Shown here piece by piece: positions 6,711 through 14,278 of a stretch of DNA of 16,708 nucleotides (its first letter is position 1; each line of letters starts with the position of its first letter). Source of the DNA: Marivivens sp. (GTDB taxonomy: Bacteria; Pseudomonadota; Alphaproteobacteria; Rhodobacterales; Rhodobacteraceae); NCBI GenBank assembly GCA_024642185.1, contig JAHEBR010000025.1:1-16708 (forward strand), in the 5' to 3' direction. A program made the position numbers and the translations under genes. The notes below the pieces were generated by a model. It made no database searches. It saw nothing but the letters and a program-made list of their open reading frames with translations, and had not been told where the DNA came from.

Positions 6711-7867
6711 TCCTTCATATCGATATCCAGAGGCCCAGCCAGATCTTCGATCGAATCGTAGAGCAATTCCAACGTGTAGTCGGGGTTATGGGCAAAGTTG
6801 CCCGGGTCGGATGAGACGAGCTTCCAGTTGTAGGCCGCGCGCAGCAGGCGGGGGGTCCAGCCGTCGTAGGCGACAGGGCTGCCTTCGGCGAGATCGACGA
6901 CGCTGTCTCCGTTGGCATCATTGAAGAAGTAGGGGTGTTGGCCTCCTTCATAGACGATTGGTTGGCCGGTGACGCTTTCGGCATAGTCCTTGATCATCTG
7001 GATCAACGTCTCCGAATTGCCCCGAATATCGTAGGCGATCCCGACAGCGGCGTTGCCCGAGCCGTCGTGGCTCAGGCGAGAGACCCGGATATCCTGCGGC
7101 GTCTCGCCTTGGTGGCAGGTTTGGCAAGGCTCAAAATCGACCTCCAGGCTGTGCGGCTCGTGGCACGAGTTGCAGGATGACACCGGGCGGGCGTGCCAGA
7201 AGAGGCCGGAGTATTCGCGACCCTCGTAGTGGTAGCCAGCGCCACCATAGCCCCCAAGCCAGCTTGCCGCCGCGGTTGCATAGTGTGGGTTGATGAAGCG
7301 CAGCGAGGAATCGGCCGTATCCAGATCTTTCCCTTCAATTGCGGCGGCGACAGTAGTTCCAGCGGTTCTGCCTTGGTGGCAGGTCATGCACGCCGCTTCT
7401 GCACCGACAACCGGATAGTGGACACCGCTCGGGAACAGAACCTCTTTGATATCGCGCAGCCCCTCGTTGTGGCAGGTGCCGCAGTCAACCACTCCCCCGG
7501 CGGGAATGGGCTCTGTGGGGATGCCCGGCTCCGATCCATCAAGGCCGTGGTAGCTGCGGAAACCTTCGCCCGAGTGGCAAACCGCACAGGCCGGACGGAT
7601 ACCTTCGTCAGAGTCCCAACGGCTGAAAGCCTCGGCAGCCTGATCGGCATGGGCAGAGCGATACCAGTCCGTTATCGCCTTTTGGTTATCGATCCTGATG
7701 TCCTCCGGTTTGAAAGGACCGGACTCGGGCAAGACAAACGGCACCACGGCGTCATTGTTCGTTTCTTGTGCCGAGGAGGTGGAGCCGAAGGCCAGAATAA
7801 GGAGACAAACCGCTCCGACTGCCGAAACTAGAATATTCTTATTGGTCAAAACCTTCTGCCGCCTCAC
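6692..7867 (-). CDS. Exported pentaheme c-type cytochrome with EF-hand-like loop
   Basis: A 391-residue periplasmic electron carrier. An N-terminal hydrophobic segment (11-34, ending STSSAQ) is a signal peptide or membrane anchor. Five CXXCH heme sites are visible: CAVCH 94-98, CGTCH 129-133, CMTCH 160-164, CNSCH 232-236 and CQTCH 248-252. Extra histidines (H73, H150, H195, H213, H225, H239) could be distal ligands. The C-terminal part has no heme sites but carries DANGDSVVDLAE (317-328), which fits an EF-hand-type DxNxDxxxDxxE calcium loop. The start is GTG at 7867. An in-frame TTG at 7849 has AGAAGG very close upstream and is an alternative. It is divergent from nqrA with a 92-base shared promoter, so it probably works with the NQR-like complex. 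I cannot assign it to a named enzyme; no catalytic heme motif such as CXXCK is seen. Confidence 0.9.
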   Translation of the reverse strand: MRRQKVLTNKNILVSAVGAVCLLILAFGSTSSAQETNNDAVVPFVLPESGPFKPEDIRIDNQKAITDWYRSAHADQAAEAFSRWDSDEGIRPACAVCHSGEGFRSYHGLDGSEPGIPTEPIPAGGVVDCGTCHNEGLRDIKEVLFPSGVHYPVVGAEAACMTCHQGRTAGTTVAAAIEGKDLDTADSSLRFINPHYATAAASWLGGYGGAGYHYEGREYSGLFWHARPVSSCNSCHEPHSLEVDFEPCQTCHQGETPQDIRVSRLSHDGSGNAAVGIAYDIRGNSETLIQMIKDYAESVTGQPIVYEGGQHPYFFNDANGDSVVDLAEGSPVAYDGWTPRLLRAAYNWKLVSSDPGNFAHNPDYTLELLYDSIEDLAGPLDIDMKETDILR

Positions 7868-7903
7868 TTTTTGTGCACCGACGCCTTCAAAAACATACTA
7901 CCC

Positions 7904-7909
7904 ATGCTA
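7904..7909 (-). promoter_or_regulatory. Possible -10 element of the pentaheme cytochrome promoter
   Basis: On the minus strand this reads TAGCAT (4 of 6 matches to TATAAT). A start about 7 bases downstream would put the FNR-type palindrome centre (7937.5) near -41, the usual class II activator position. A short 5' leader of about 30 bases to the GTG would follow. The assignment rests on spacing more than on the hexamer. Confidence 0.35.
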
Positions 7910-7930
7910 GGCTTTATTGGCAAAGATGCC

Positions 7931-7944
7931 TTGATCGAAGTCAA
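7931..7944. promoter_or_regulatory. FNR/CRP-family binding site candidate TTGATCGAAGTCAA
   Basis: TTGA and TCAA arms form an inverted repeat with a 6-base centre. It differs from the FNR consensus TTGAT-N4-ATCAA at one base and resembles sites of FnrL and Dnr/Nnr regulators. It lies 15 bases before the nqrA ATG and about 64 bases upstream of the cytochrome GTG. The geometry suits activation of the cytochrome gene and possibly repression or promoter overlap for nqrA. No FNR-type regulator gene is in the window. Confidence 0.55.
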
Positions 7945-7950
7945 TTCACC

Positions 7951-7956
7951 GGAGGG
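7951..7956 (+). promoter_or_regulatory. Ribosome binding site deciding the nqrA start
   Basis: GGAGGG is a strong Shine-Dalgarno just before the ATG at 7960. It excludes the longer reading frame from GTG at 7873, which would run through the divergent promoter and the FNR-type site. Confidence 0.75.
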
Positions 7957-7959
7957 AAT

Positions 7960-9237
7960 ATGTTTGGCCGCGTGCGCGACGCAGGGCTCTTGGTTCGGTT
8001 TCCGTCCCCGCCCCGGCAAGCCGTGGAAACAAGCATGGAGATTACCGAAGAGGCCGGCCTCACAGCGCCAAGGGGTCAGGAGCTTCGGCTCGGGTGGTTC
8101 GCAGAAGAAGGGACTTCGGTCGCGCAGGGCGCACCGATTGCCAGAGCGCGCGACGACGAAGACTTTGCCCTCGTCGCCCCAATGCCAGCCAAGGTTGCTC
8201 GGGTGCGGTTGCAGCCGGGCAAGCGGCTTGCCGAGGTGGTGTTGTTTGCGGAACCGGGCGCCGATCGCCACAGGTTTTCGATAAAGAAAGCTTCGAAGCG
8301 GGAAGAGGATGCGCTCCGCAGGCTTCTGTTGAATGCAGGACTGTGGACGGGTTTTCGCCGGCGCCCCTTCGGTCGCACTCCCGAACGGAGCGAGAGACCG
8401 GCGGCGATCTTTGTCATGGCTGTCGATTCCCGGCCCTTTGCTGCCGATCCGATCACCGCCTTGGCCGGAAGAGAAGAGGCGTTTGATCGTGGGCTTGACG
8501 CGTTGGCAACACTGACCGACGGCTCGATCTTTTTGTGTCAATCGGCAGGCAAGGCGCTTGCTGAACGCAGCGCCGGGCAGGGCCGAGTTCAGAAGATCGT
8601 TGCCGGCCGGCGCCATCCTCAAGGTATGCCGGGATACTGGATCCACCAGCGGTTTCCGGCCGGACTGGATGCCGCGGTCTGGGATTGCCACGCCGAAGAC
8701 GTCGCTGCCATCGGGGAACTTCTGGCAGACGGGTTCGTGCCTGAAACCCGCCTCGTCCGCATCTCGGGCGAGGCCCTGAAGAAAGAGCGCCTCGTACGAA
8801 CCCAGCCCGGCGCCGACCTCCGCGGTCTGACGCAGAGTGTCGTTCTTGCCGGGCCTCATCGCCTGTTGTCGGGATCTCCGCTAGACGGGGTAGAGGCGCG
8901 GTGGCTCGGCGTCCGCGACAGGCAGGTTACAGTGCGTCGCCACAATCCGCCGGGGCCGGAAAGACATTGGTTTGCAGACGCATTGATGCGACGGGCATAC
9001 CCCAAGCCGATGATTCCAACGGCAGCACTTTCGCAAGCCTTTGGCGCGTCGCTGCCCTCTGCTGCATTTGTGCGGGCTCTGACCTCTGGGGATAGCGAGG
9101 TGGCGGTCAATCTCGGGGTGCTCTCGCTCTTGGAAGAGGACGTGGCGCTAGCAGACTATGTCCTGAGTGATAAGGGGCGCCTTCCACGCTTGCTCAGAGG
9201 TATGCTGGATGAGCTCGAGAAGGAGCTTGCGAAATGA
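7960..9237 (+). CDS. nqrA: Na+-translocating NADH:quinone reductase subunit A-like protein
   Basis: A 425-residue peripheral cytoplasmic subunit. The usual NqrA has about 446 residues. Family features in order: an N-terminal barrel-sandwich region with LVAPMPAKVARVRLQPGKRL; GLWTGFRRRPFGRTP; AIFVMAVDSRPFAADP; GLDALATLTDGSIFLCQSAG; RLLSGSPLDG; and an acidic C-terminal end with LSLLEEDVALADYVLSDKG and LLRGMLDELEKEL. These align by eye with NqrA and not RnfC, as there are no ferredoxin-type CxxCxxC clusters. The usual Cys-rich CTYVCPGK segment is here ADYVLSDKG. Divergence is high, so this is a distant NqrA. The start at 7960 is set by GGAGGG. Its stop overlaps nqrB by four bases (ATGA). Confidence 0.85.
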   Translation: MFGRVRDAGLLVRFPSPPRQAVETSMEITEEAGLTAPRGQELRLGWFAEEGTSVAQGAPIARARDDEDFALVAPMPAKVARVRLQPGKRLAEVVLFAEPGADRHRFSIKKASKREEDALRRLLLNAGLWTGFRRRPFGRTPERSERPAAIFVMAVDSRPFAADPITALAGREEAFDRGLDALATLTDGSIFLCQSAGKALAERSAGQGRVQKIVAGRRHPQGMPGYWIHQRFPAGLDAAVWDCHAEDVAAIGELLADGFVPETRLVRISGEALKKERLVRTQPGADLRGLTQSVVLAGPHRLLSGSPLDGVEARWLGVRDRQVTVRRHNPPGPERHWFADALMRRAYPKPMIPTAALSQAFGASLPSAAFVRALTSGDSEVAVNLGVLSLLEEDVALADYVLSDKGRLPRLLRGMLDELEKELAK

Positions 9238-10016
9238 CCCGTGGCCTCTGGGATCGCGAAACAGTTGCCTGGCTGCTCGTCGCGGCGCTCTTGCCTGTTG
9301 CGGTCGTTTGGATCTGGCTTGAGGGGGCTCCTGCAGTCACCCGGCTTGCCTTTGCCTTCTTCCTGATGGGGATATGGCAGATCGTGTTCCTGATTGCGCG
9401 AGCCCAACCGCCCTCCCTGTCGATGATCGCAAGCGCGCTGGCCATAGCGATCCTCGCCCCTGAAGATCTGGGCCTTCTGCCGCTTGGGATCGGGATCAGT
9501 TTTGGCTTCGTGGCGGGAGAGCTCGTCTTTGGTGGTTGGGGCCGAAATATCCTTAACCCCGCAACAGTCGCCTTGGCGTTTCTGGGGTTCGCCTATCCGG
9601 CTTTCGATTGGCCGCAGCCACTTGTGCCGGTGGCTTGGGCAGCCATTCCTGCGGCCCTCCTTGGCCTTGCCCTCGGGGTTATGTCGGGCGGCGTTTTGCT
9701 GGGAGCGGCGATCGTCGGGGTGACAGCAGCCCTCCTTGGAGCTTTGTCTCCCATCAGCATCGAAGCGGCCGGACTGGTTCTGGTTCTTTTGGTTTGTGAT
9801 CCGGTTTCCAGCGCCTCCACCCGCATCGGAGGCTGGGTGAACGGCGCCCTCTACGCCGGATTCATAGTCCTATTTGATGCATATTGGGCGGGGGCGGCTC
9901 CGATACAAATTGCCGTGGCGGCCGCTTTTCTGGCCGCGCTGGCCGCGCCTTTGCTGGACGAAGCAGCTATCGCCATCTGGATCGCACGACGGAGAAAACG
10001 GCATGGACGCACCTGA
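9234..10016 (+). CDS. nqrB: Shortened NqrB/RnfD-family membrane subunit lacking the covalent-FMN motif
   Basis: A 260-residue polytopic membrane protein; canonical NqrB has about 410 residues. It keeps the family core: GELVFGGWGRNILNPATVAL (95-114), LVCDPVSSASTRIGGWVNG (186-204) and APLLDEAAIAIW (238-249). These match NqrB/RnfD segments around the flavin and C-terminal helices. The about 50-residue N-terminal cytoplasmic part is missing. The loop after the GRNxLNP helix, which in NqrB holds the SGAT threonine for FMN, is also absent: no S/T-G-A-S/T occurs anywhere in the protein. The reading frame is tightly fixed by overlaps of 4 bases with nqrA and 14 bases with nqrC, so this is not a fragment. 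It should contact NqrC and NqrE; the quinone and flavin role is uncertain. Confidence 0.82.
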   Translation: MTRGLWDRETVAWLLVAALLPVAVVWIWLEGAPAVTRLAFAFFLMGIWQIVFLIARAQPPSLSMIASALAIAILAPEDLGLLPLGIGISFGFVAGELVFGGWGRNILNPATVALAFLGFAYPAFDWPQPLVPVAWAAIPAALLGLALGVMSGGVLLGAAIVGVTAALLGALSPISIEAAGLVLVLLVCDPVSSASTRIGGWVNGALYAGFIVLFDAYWAGAAPIQIAVAAAFLAALAAPLLDEAAIAIWIARRRKRHGRT

Positions 10017-10797
10017 CCCGAACCTGTGGCGCCGGTTTCTGGCCCTGCCGATGGAGAGCAGGCCCAAAACCATCCTTGCGGCGTTTGTTGTTTCCGCAGT
10101 CTGCGCTGTGCTGGTCAGCAGCGCGACCGTGATCCTGCGTCCAATACAGGCGGCCAACCGCGCGGCAGAAGAAGAGGCGCGGGTAGAGGCGCTGGTGCGC
10201 GGCATCCCCGGCATGTCCGACCTTCTCACAGAGGTTGGCGGCAGCCTTTCAACCGTTGTTGTCGATCTCGAGCGCGGCCGCGCGGCGCACGATGTGACAC
10301 CTTCGACATTGCTTGCGACCCTCGCCGATACTTCGAACTGGACATCGCTCGACCCAAGCCAAGATCTCGCCGGTCTGGGCGCCCGCCCCGATTATGCTCA
10401 GGTGTTCCTGCTGCGCGATAATGATCGCGTCAGCCTCTTGCTCCTGCCGATTGCTGGGCAGGGCTATAACGGGCGGATCGAAGCCGTTCTGGCGGTGCGG
10501 GGCGATATGAATACCATCGCTGGCGTTACGATAACACGACAGTCCGAAACACCCGGACTTGGGGGGCGTATCGAGGAAATGGCGTGGCAATCCAGTTTTC
10601 CGGGTCGGCAGATCTTTGACGATGAGGGAACCGTCCGCTTTTCGGTCGCGCGCGGTTCAGCGTCGAGCATCCATGAGGTCGACGGGATCACGGGCGCCAC
10701 GCGGACAAGCAACGCCATCACCCAGATTGTGAGATTTTGGCTGGGCCCGGATGGCTATGGCCCGCTCATCGCCGCGATATCGCGGGGGGAGTTTTAG
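10003..10797 (+). CDS. nqrC: NqrC, periplasmic FMN-carrying subunit
   Basis: A 264-residue protein with one N-terminal membrane helix (about 23-46) and a periplasmic FMN-binding domain. In the NQR complex it accepts electrons from the NqrD/NqrE iron-sulfur centre. The covalent flavin site EVDGITGATRTSNAIT (225-240) is complete and Thr233 is the expected FMN attachment residue. SETPGLGGRIEEMAW (181-195) is the usual second family motif. The ATG at 10003 has GGAGA at 9991-9995. A longer frame from 9874 only reads through nqrB and is discarded. Size matches the family. It is the only subunit here with a target motif for the ApbE flavin transferase encoded downstream. Confidence 0.93.
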   Translation: MDAPDPNLWRRFLALPMESRPKTILAAFVVSAVCAVLVSSATVILRPIQAANRAAEEEARVEALVRGIPGMSDLLTEVGGSLSTVVVDLERGRAAHDVTPSTLLATLADTSNWTSLDPSQDLAGLGARPDYAQVFLLRDNDRVSLLLLPIAGQGYNGRIEAVLAVRGDMNTIAGVTITRQSETPGLGGRIEEMAWQSSFPGRQIFDDEGTVRFSVARGSASSIHEVDGITGATRTSNAITQIVRFWLGPDGYGPLIAAISRGEF

Positions 10798-10800
10798 AGC

Positions 10801-11466
10801 ATGGCGAGGCGGATCGATCTCTGGGCGACCCTGACTGCGCCTTTGGTCAGCCAGAACCCGGTCACATTGCAGATATTGGGCCTGTGCTCTGCGCTGGCGG
10901 TGACGACCTCATTGGCAACCGCGCTGACGATGTCGGCCTCACTGACCGTGGTTCTGACGCTCGCCGCAGGCGTGATCAGCACGATCCGCCGTTTCATCCC
11001 CGAAACGATCCGGTTGATCATCCAGATCATCGTCATCGCCTCGCTCGTCATCGTCATTGATCAGGTGCTGCAGGCCTACTTTGTGGAAATGAGCCGTGCG
11101 CTTTCGGTGTTCGTGAGCCTCATCACCACCAATTGCCTCGTACTTGGGCGCACCGAAGCCTATGCCCGCCATCATCGCCCGGTCGCGGCCATGACCGACG
11201 CGCTGGGCAATGGGCTTGGCTATTCGCTTGTCCTCATCGTGATCGGCGCCATCCGCGAGCTTTTGGGAAAGGGCGAGTTGCTCGGTTTCGTGGTGTTGCC
11301 ATCGGTGGACGCCGGTGGCTGGTATACGCCGATGAGCTTCATGCTCCTTGCGCCTGCAGGCTTCTTTCTTCTTGGTGCGTTGGTTTGGGCTGTCAGGTCA
11401 CTCCTACCCGAGCAGGCCGAGGATGCGGAGTTTTCTTCCCCCTTGCCAAGTGAGGGGGCGGAATGA
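10801..11466 (+). CDS. nqrD: NqrD, membrane subunit sharing the intramembrane [2Fe-2S] cluster
   Basis: A 221-residue integral membrane protein with about six helices. It matches NqrD closely: SQNPVTLQILGLCSALAVTT, IIVIASLVIVIDQVLQAY, ITTNCLVLGRTEA and LGNGLGYSLVLI. Cys29 and Cys112, two of the four ligands of the intramembrane cluster known from Vibrio NQR, are at the same residue numbers. The C-terminus has a short extra tail with FSSPLPSEGAE whose DNA contains a GC hairpin at 11438-11458. It starts 3 bases after nqrC and overlaps nqrE by four bases. Confidence 0.94.
   Translation: MARRIDLWATLTAPLVSQNPVTLQILGLCSALAVTTSLATALTMSASLTVVLTLAAGVISTIRRFIPETIRLIIQIIVIASLVIVIDQVLQAYFVEMSRALSVFVSLITTNCLVLGRTEAYARHHRPVAAMTDALGNGLGYSLVLIVIGAIRELLGKGELLGFVVLPSVDAGGWYTPMSFMLLAPAGFFLLGALVWAVRSLLPEQAEDAEFSSPLPSEGAE
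11438..11458 (+). promoter_or_regulatory. Hairpin at the nqrD end that would cover the nqrE ribosome site
   Basis: CCCCCT (11438-11443) and AGGGGG (11453-11458) can pair across a 9-base loop. The right arm is the Shine-Dalgarno (GAGGGGG) of nqrE, whose ATG is at 11463. Ribosomes finishing nqrD would open the stem, so the structure would enforce coupled translation of nqrD and nqrE, the two halves of one Fe-S site. Confidence 0.45.
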
Positions 11467-12077
11467 GCGATCTGGCCTACCTCTTCTTCGAAGCGGCCTT
11501 CGTCGACAACATGCCGCTTACGCTGTTTCTTGGTCTTTGCACCTTCATTGCACTTTCGAAGCGCACCGAAAGCGCCCTTGGGCTGGGTGTGGCCATGATC
11601 GGGGTCATGGGGCTCACGGTGCCGCTGAACCACCTCATCCACAGGATCATTCTGGCGCCCGGAGCTTGGGCTTGGGCTGGCTATCCGGAGATAGACCTAA
11701 GCTATCTGTCGCTGATTGCATTCATCGGTGTCATCGCCGCGGTCGTGCAGCTTTTGGAAATGGTTCTCGACCGTTATTTCCCGCAGATCCATGCGTCTTT
11801 TGGGGTTTTCCTCCCACTGCTGACGGTCCAATGCGCCATTCTGGCCGGCAGTCTGTTTATGGTCGAGCGGAGCTACGATTTCGCCCAGTCGTTCGTCTAC
11901 GGGATCGGGAGCGGAACAGGCTTCGCTGTTGCCGTCGTGATGTTGGCTGCCATGCGGCGGCGGCTGGCCTATGCCAATCTTCCCGCGGGCCTTAGGGGGC
12001 TTGGCATAACTTTCGTTCTGGCGGGGCTGATGTCGCTCGGGTTTGCATCCCTGTCACAGATGGCGGCCACGCTATGA
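11463..12077 (+). CDS. nqrE: NqrE, membrane subunit sharing the intramembrane [2Fe-2S] cluster
   Basis: A 204-residue polytopic membrane protein and inverted-topology partner of NqrD. Cys26 in LFLGLCTFIALSKR and Cys124 in LLTVQCAILAGS match the two remaining cluster ligands of NqrE. FVYGIGSGTGFAVAVVMLAAMRRR is also a typical family segment (about 144-167). AFVDNMPLT near the N-terminus is a strong NqrE signature. Start and stop are embedded in ATGA overlaps with nqrD and nqrF, so the boundaries are firm. The length is near the usual 198 residues. Confidence 0.94.
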   Translation: MSDLAYLFFEAAFVDNMPLTLFLGLCTFIALSKRTESALGLGVAMIGVMGLTVPLNHLIHRIILAPGAWAWAGYPEIDLSYLSLIAFIGVIAAVVQLLEMVLDRYFPQIHASFGVFLPLLTVQCAILAGSLFMVERSYDFAQSFVYGIGSGTGFAVAVVMLAAMRRRLAYANLPAGLRGLGITFVLAGLMSLGFASLSQMAATL

Positions 12078-13297
12078 CCGAAATCGTGATCGCCAGCGCA
12101 ACTCTCGTCGTTTTGATCCTCGGCCTGACCTTGGTCCTCTTGCTGGCACGGAGTCGGCTGGTGCCGCAAGGCTCATTGCAGGTTCTGGTGAACGAAACCA
12201 AGGCTCTTGCCGCAAAGCGGGGCGACTCTCTTCTTGAGGTCTTGCACCGCAACAATGTCTTGATACCTGCGGCCTGCGGCGGGTCTGGAACCTGCGGGCT
12301 TTGCCGGGTGGTTGTGACCGGCTCGGGCGCAGGCGAGCCACAGGCGACCGAGCGGGGGATATTGTCGCCCAAGGAACGCCGCGGCCATGTTCGACTGGCC
12401 TGCCAGACAAAGTTGCGCGGCAGCTGTAGCGCGAATGTGCCTGCCGACTTCCTCAATGGCACAGGCGGGTTCGCCTGCCGCGTCGTCTCGACGCGGATGC
12501 TGGCGCCGCTCATCAAGGAGATCGTTCTTGAAATCCCCTCCGATCAGCCATGGTCCTTCAGGGCCGGGGGCTTTCTCCAGCTAAACGCGCGGCCCTTTTC
12601 GCTCGAATTCTCGGCCCTCGATCTTCCGGACCGGTTCCGGAACGTTTGGCGGATCTCGGGGTGGAGCGAGCTTCGGGTTTCTTCTGATGTGGCCGTGACC
12701 CGAGCCTATTCGATCGCCTCCCGCCCGGAAGATATCGGCAAGGCCGTGTTCAATATCCGGCTGGCAGTGCCTCCGCCGGGGCGCGAAGGCGATGTGCCTC
12801 CGGGGATCGTTTCGTCGTGGCTCTTCTCTCGCGAGGTGGGCGATACGGTAGACGCCTCCGGCCCGTTCGGAGAGTTTTTTGTGCATCCGACGAACCGCGA
12901 GATGGTTTTCGTGGGCGGCGGCGTTGGCATGGCGCCCTTGCGGGCCATGATCCATGAACAGCTCCAACTCGGATCGGACCGGAAGATGCGCTATTTCTAT
13001 GGCGCGCGCTCGGCGTCGGATTTGTTCTATGTCGATGAGTTCGCCGACCTATCAAAGAGGCACGACCGATTTGCCTGGACGCCTGTCCTTTCCGATCCCG
13101 CACCGGGTGACAGCTGGCTTGGCGAAACCGGCTTCGTGCATGAAGTCTTGGCCAAGTTTCTTTCTCGGCATCCAGCCCCCGAGGACTGCGAATACTATCT
13201 CTGCGGCCCGCCGGTGATGATTTCGGCGGTGCGGGCGACACTAAAACGGCTCGGGGTCGAGTCGTCCTCAATCTTCTTTGACGATTTCGGAGTCTGA
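12074..13297 (+). CDS. nqrF: NqrF, NADH-oxidising subunit with 2Fe-2S and FAD
   Basis: A 407-residue electron entry subunit on the cytoplasmic side. It has an N-terminal membrane helix (about 4-26), a plant-type ferredoxin domain with Cys68, Cys74, Cys77 (ACGGSGTCGLC) and Cys110, and a FAD domain with RAYSIAS (210-216). The NADH domain shows GGGVGMAPLR (281-290), YYLCGPP (374-380) and the C-terminal FFDDFG (401-406). All cofactor and NADH residues are present, so the complex should be able to take electrons from NADH. Length and domain order equal canonical NqrF. It overlaps nqrE by four bases and ends 3 bases before apbE. Confidence 0.96.
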   Translation: MTEIVIASATLVVLILGLTLVLLLARSRLVPQGSLQVLVNETKALAAKRGDSLLEVLHRNNVLIPAACGGSGTCGLCRVVVTGSGAGEPQATERGILSPKERRGHVRLACQTKLRGSCSANVPADFLNGTGGFACRVVSTRMLAPLIKEIVLEIPSDQPWSFRAGGFLQLNARPFSLEFSALDLPDRFRNVWRISGWSELRVSSDVAVTRAYSIASRPEDIGKAVFNIRLAVPPPGREGDVPPGIVSSWLFSREVGDTVDASGPFGEFFVHPTNREMVFVGGGVGMAPLRAMIHEQLQLGSDRKMRYFYGARSASDLFYVDEFADLSKRHDRFAWTPVLSDPAPGDSWLGETGFVHEVLAKFLSRHPAPEDCEYYLCGPPVMISAVRATLKRLGVESSSIFFDDFGV

Positions 13298-13300
13298 CCG

Positions 13301-14278
13301 ATGACGCCTTCCTCCCACCTTTATTCGCGCCGCCGGTTCATCGCTCTTTCCGGGGGCATAGCGCTTTGGCCCGGCTTTTCCTTGGCAGGAGCCACGACAG
13401 AGATGCAGGGCAGCGCTTTCGGCACACGCTGGGCGCTGACCTGTTCCGAAGGGCCGGTTTTCGAGGATTTGCGCGCAGAGATCGCGGCCCTGTTCGATGA
13501 GATAGATCGTCAGATGTCGCCGTGGCGATCCGACAGCACCATCAGCCGGTTCAACGCAAGCCCAGCGGGGGCCTATCCGGTGGAAAAAGAGATATTCGAA
13601 GTCAGCCGTGCCGCCGTTCATCTCTCAAGTGAAAGCGGCGGATGTTTCGATCCCACCGTGGGCCCGCTCGTGGCGAAATGGGGGTTCGGGCCGGTCGTTG
13701 GAGATCCCGTTCCGGACTGGAACGGGCTGAGTGTCGAGGGTGGCCTGCTTGCGAAGAAGAGCGATGGCCTGACCCTCGATCTTTGTGGAATTGCAAAAGG
13801 CTGGGCTTTGGATCGCGCTTGCGACTTGGTGCGGTCTGCAGGAGCAGAGCAGGCCATCTTTGATCTTGGCGGTGAACTTGCCGCGATCGGGGCGCACCCG
13901 TCGGGAAGGGATTGGCAGGTGGCCATCGAAGACGCGCGCACCTCAGATGGCATCGCGGCAGTCCTACGACTGCCCGCAGGACACAGCATCGCGACTTCGG
14001 GCGTTTCGGCGCAGAGCTATGGTTTGGGCGCACGGACCTATGGCCACATCATCGACCCGCGCGACCGGCAACCTGCCGACGGCGAGCTTTGGTCGGTCAG
14101 CGTGATATCTGGAACCGCAATGGACGCGGACGGATGGGCGACCGCGCTCTTTGCGGCGGGCGCAGAGGAAGGCCCCGCTCTGGCCTCGGCCAAGGGTATC
14201 GACGCGGTGTTCCTGGGCGGAACCCACGCCGCCCCAACGCTTTCCGCGACGGGAAATGCAGGGGAGTATTTCATATGA
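13301..14278 (+). CDS. apbE: FAD:protein FMN transferase (ApbE), probable flavinylation enzyme for NqrC
   Basis: A 325-residue exported enzyme that moves FMN from FAD to a Thr or Ser in a D-x-S/T-G-A-T/S motif of periplasmic NQR domains. The N-terminus has a Tat-like signal, SRRRFIALSGG (9-19), with a hydrophobic stretch. Family motifs are MSPWRSDSTISRFN (72-85), GGCFDPTVGPL (113-123), DLCGIAKGWALD (160-171), DLGGELAAIG (188-197), HIIDPR (249-254) and the Mg-site region TAMDADGWATALF (272-284). It is three bases after nqrF and overlaps nqrM by four, so it is dedicated to this complex. In this operon only NqrC Thr233 is a visible substrate. Confidence 0.95.
   Translation: MTPSSHLYSRRRFIALSGGIALWPGFSLAGATTEMQGSAFGTRWALTCSEGPVFEDLRAEIAALFDEIDRQMSPWRSDSTISRFNASPAGAYPVEKEIFEVSRAAVHLSSESGGCFDPTVGPLVAKWGFGPVVGDPVPDWNGLSVEGGLLAKKSDGLTLDLCGIAKGWALDRACDLVRSAGAEQAIFDLGGELAAIGAHPSGRDWQVAIEDARTSDGIAAVLRLPAGHSIATSGVSAQSYGLGARTYGHIIDPRDRQPADGELWSVSVISGTAMDADGWATALFAAGAEEGPALASAKGIDAVFLGGTHAAPTLSATGNAGEYFI

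Noticed and set aside
7873..7959. Extension of nqrA upstream to GTG 7873
   Set aside because: The extension reads through the divergent promoter and FNR-type site, has no family similarity, and a strong ribosome site (GGAGGG) marks ATG 7960.
7864..8859. Long open frames antisense to real genes (for example 331 codons at 7864-8859, 347 at 4996-6039, 270 at 3557-4369, and 329 on the plus strand at 1529-2518)
   Set aside because: They overlap genes with full family motifs on the other strand. Their products are rich in Arg, Gly, His and Ala with no recognisable domain, as expected for shadow frames in GC-rich DNA.
9874..10002. Extension of nqrC upstream to 9874
   Set aside because: It lies wholly inside nqrB, has no similarity to NqrC, and ATG 10003 has its own ribosome site and gives the expected length.
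9234..10016. NqrB as a frameshifted or truncated pseudogene
   Set aside because: Both ends overlap intact neighbours (4 and 14 bases), the conserved N-terminal, middle and C-terminal family segments are in one frame, and no leftover coding remnants exist beside it.
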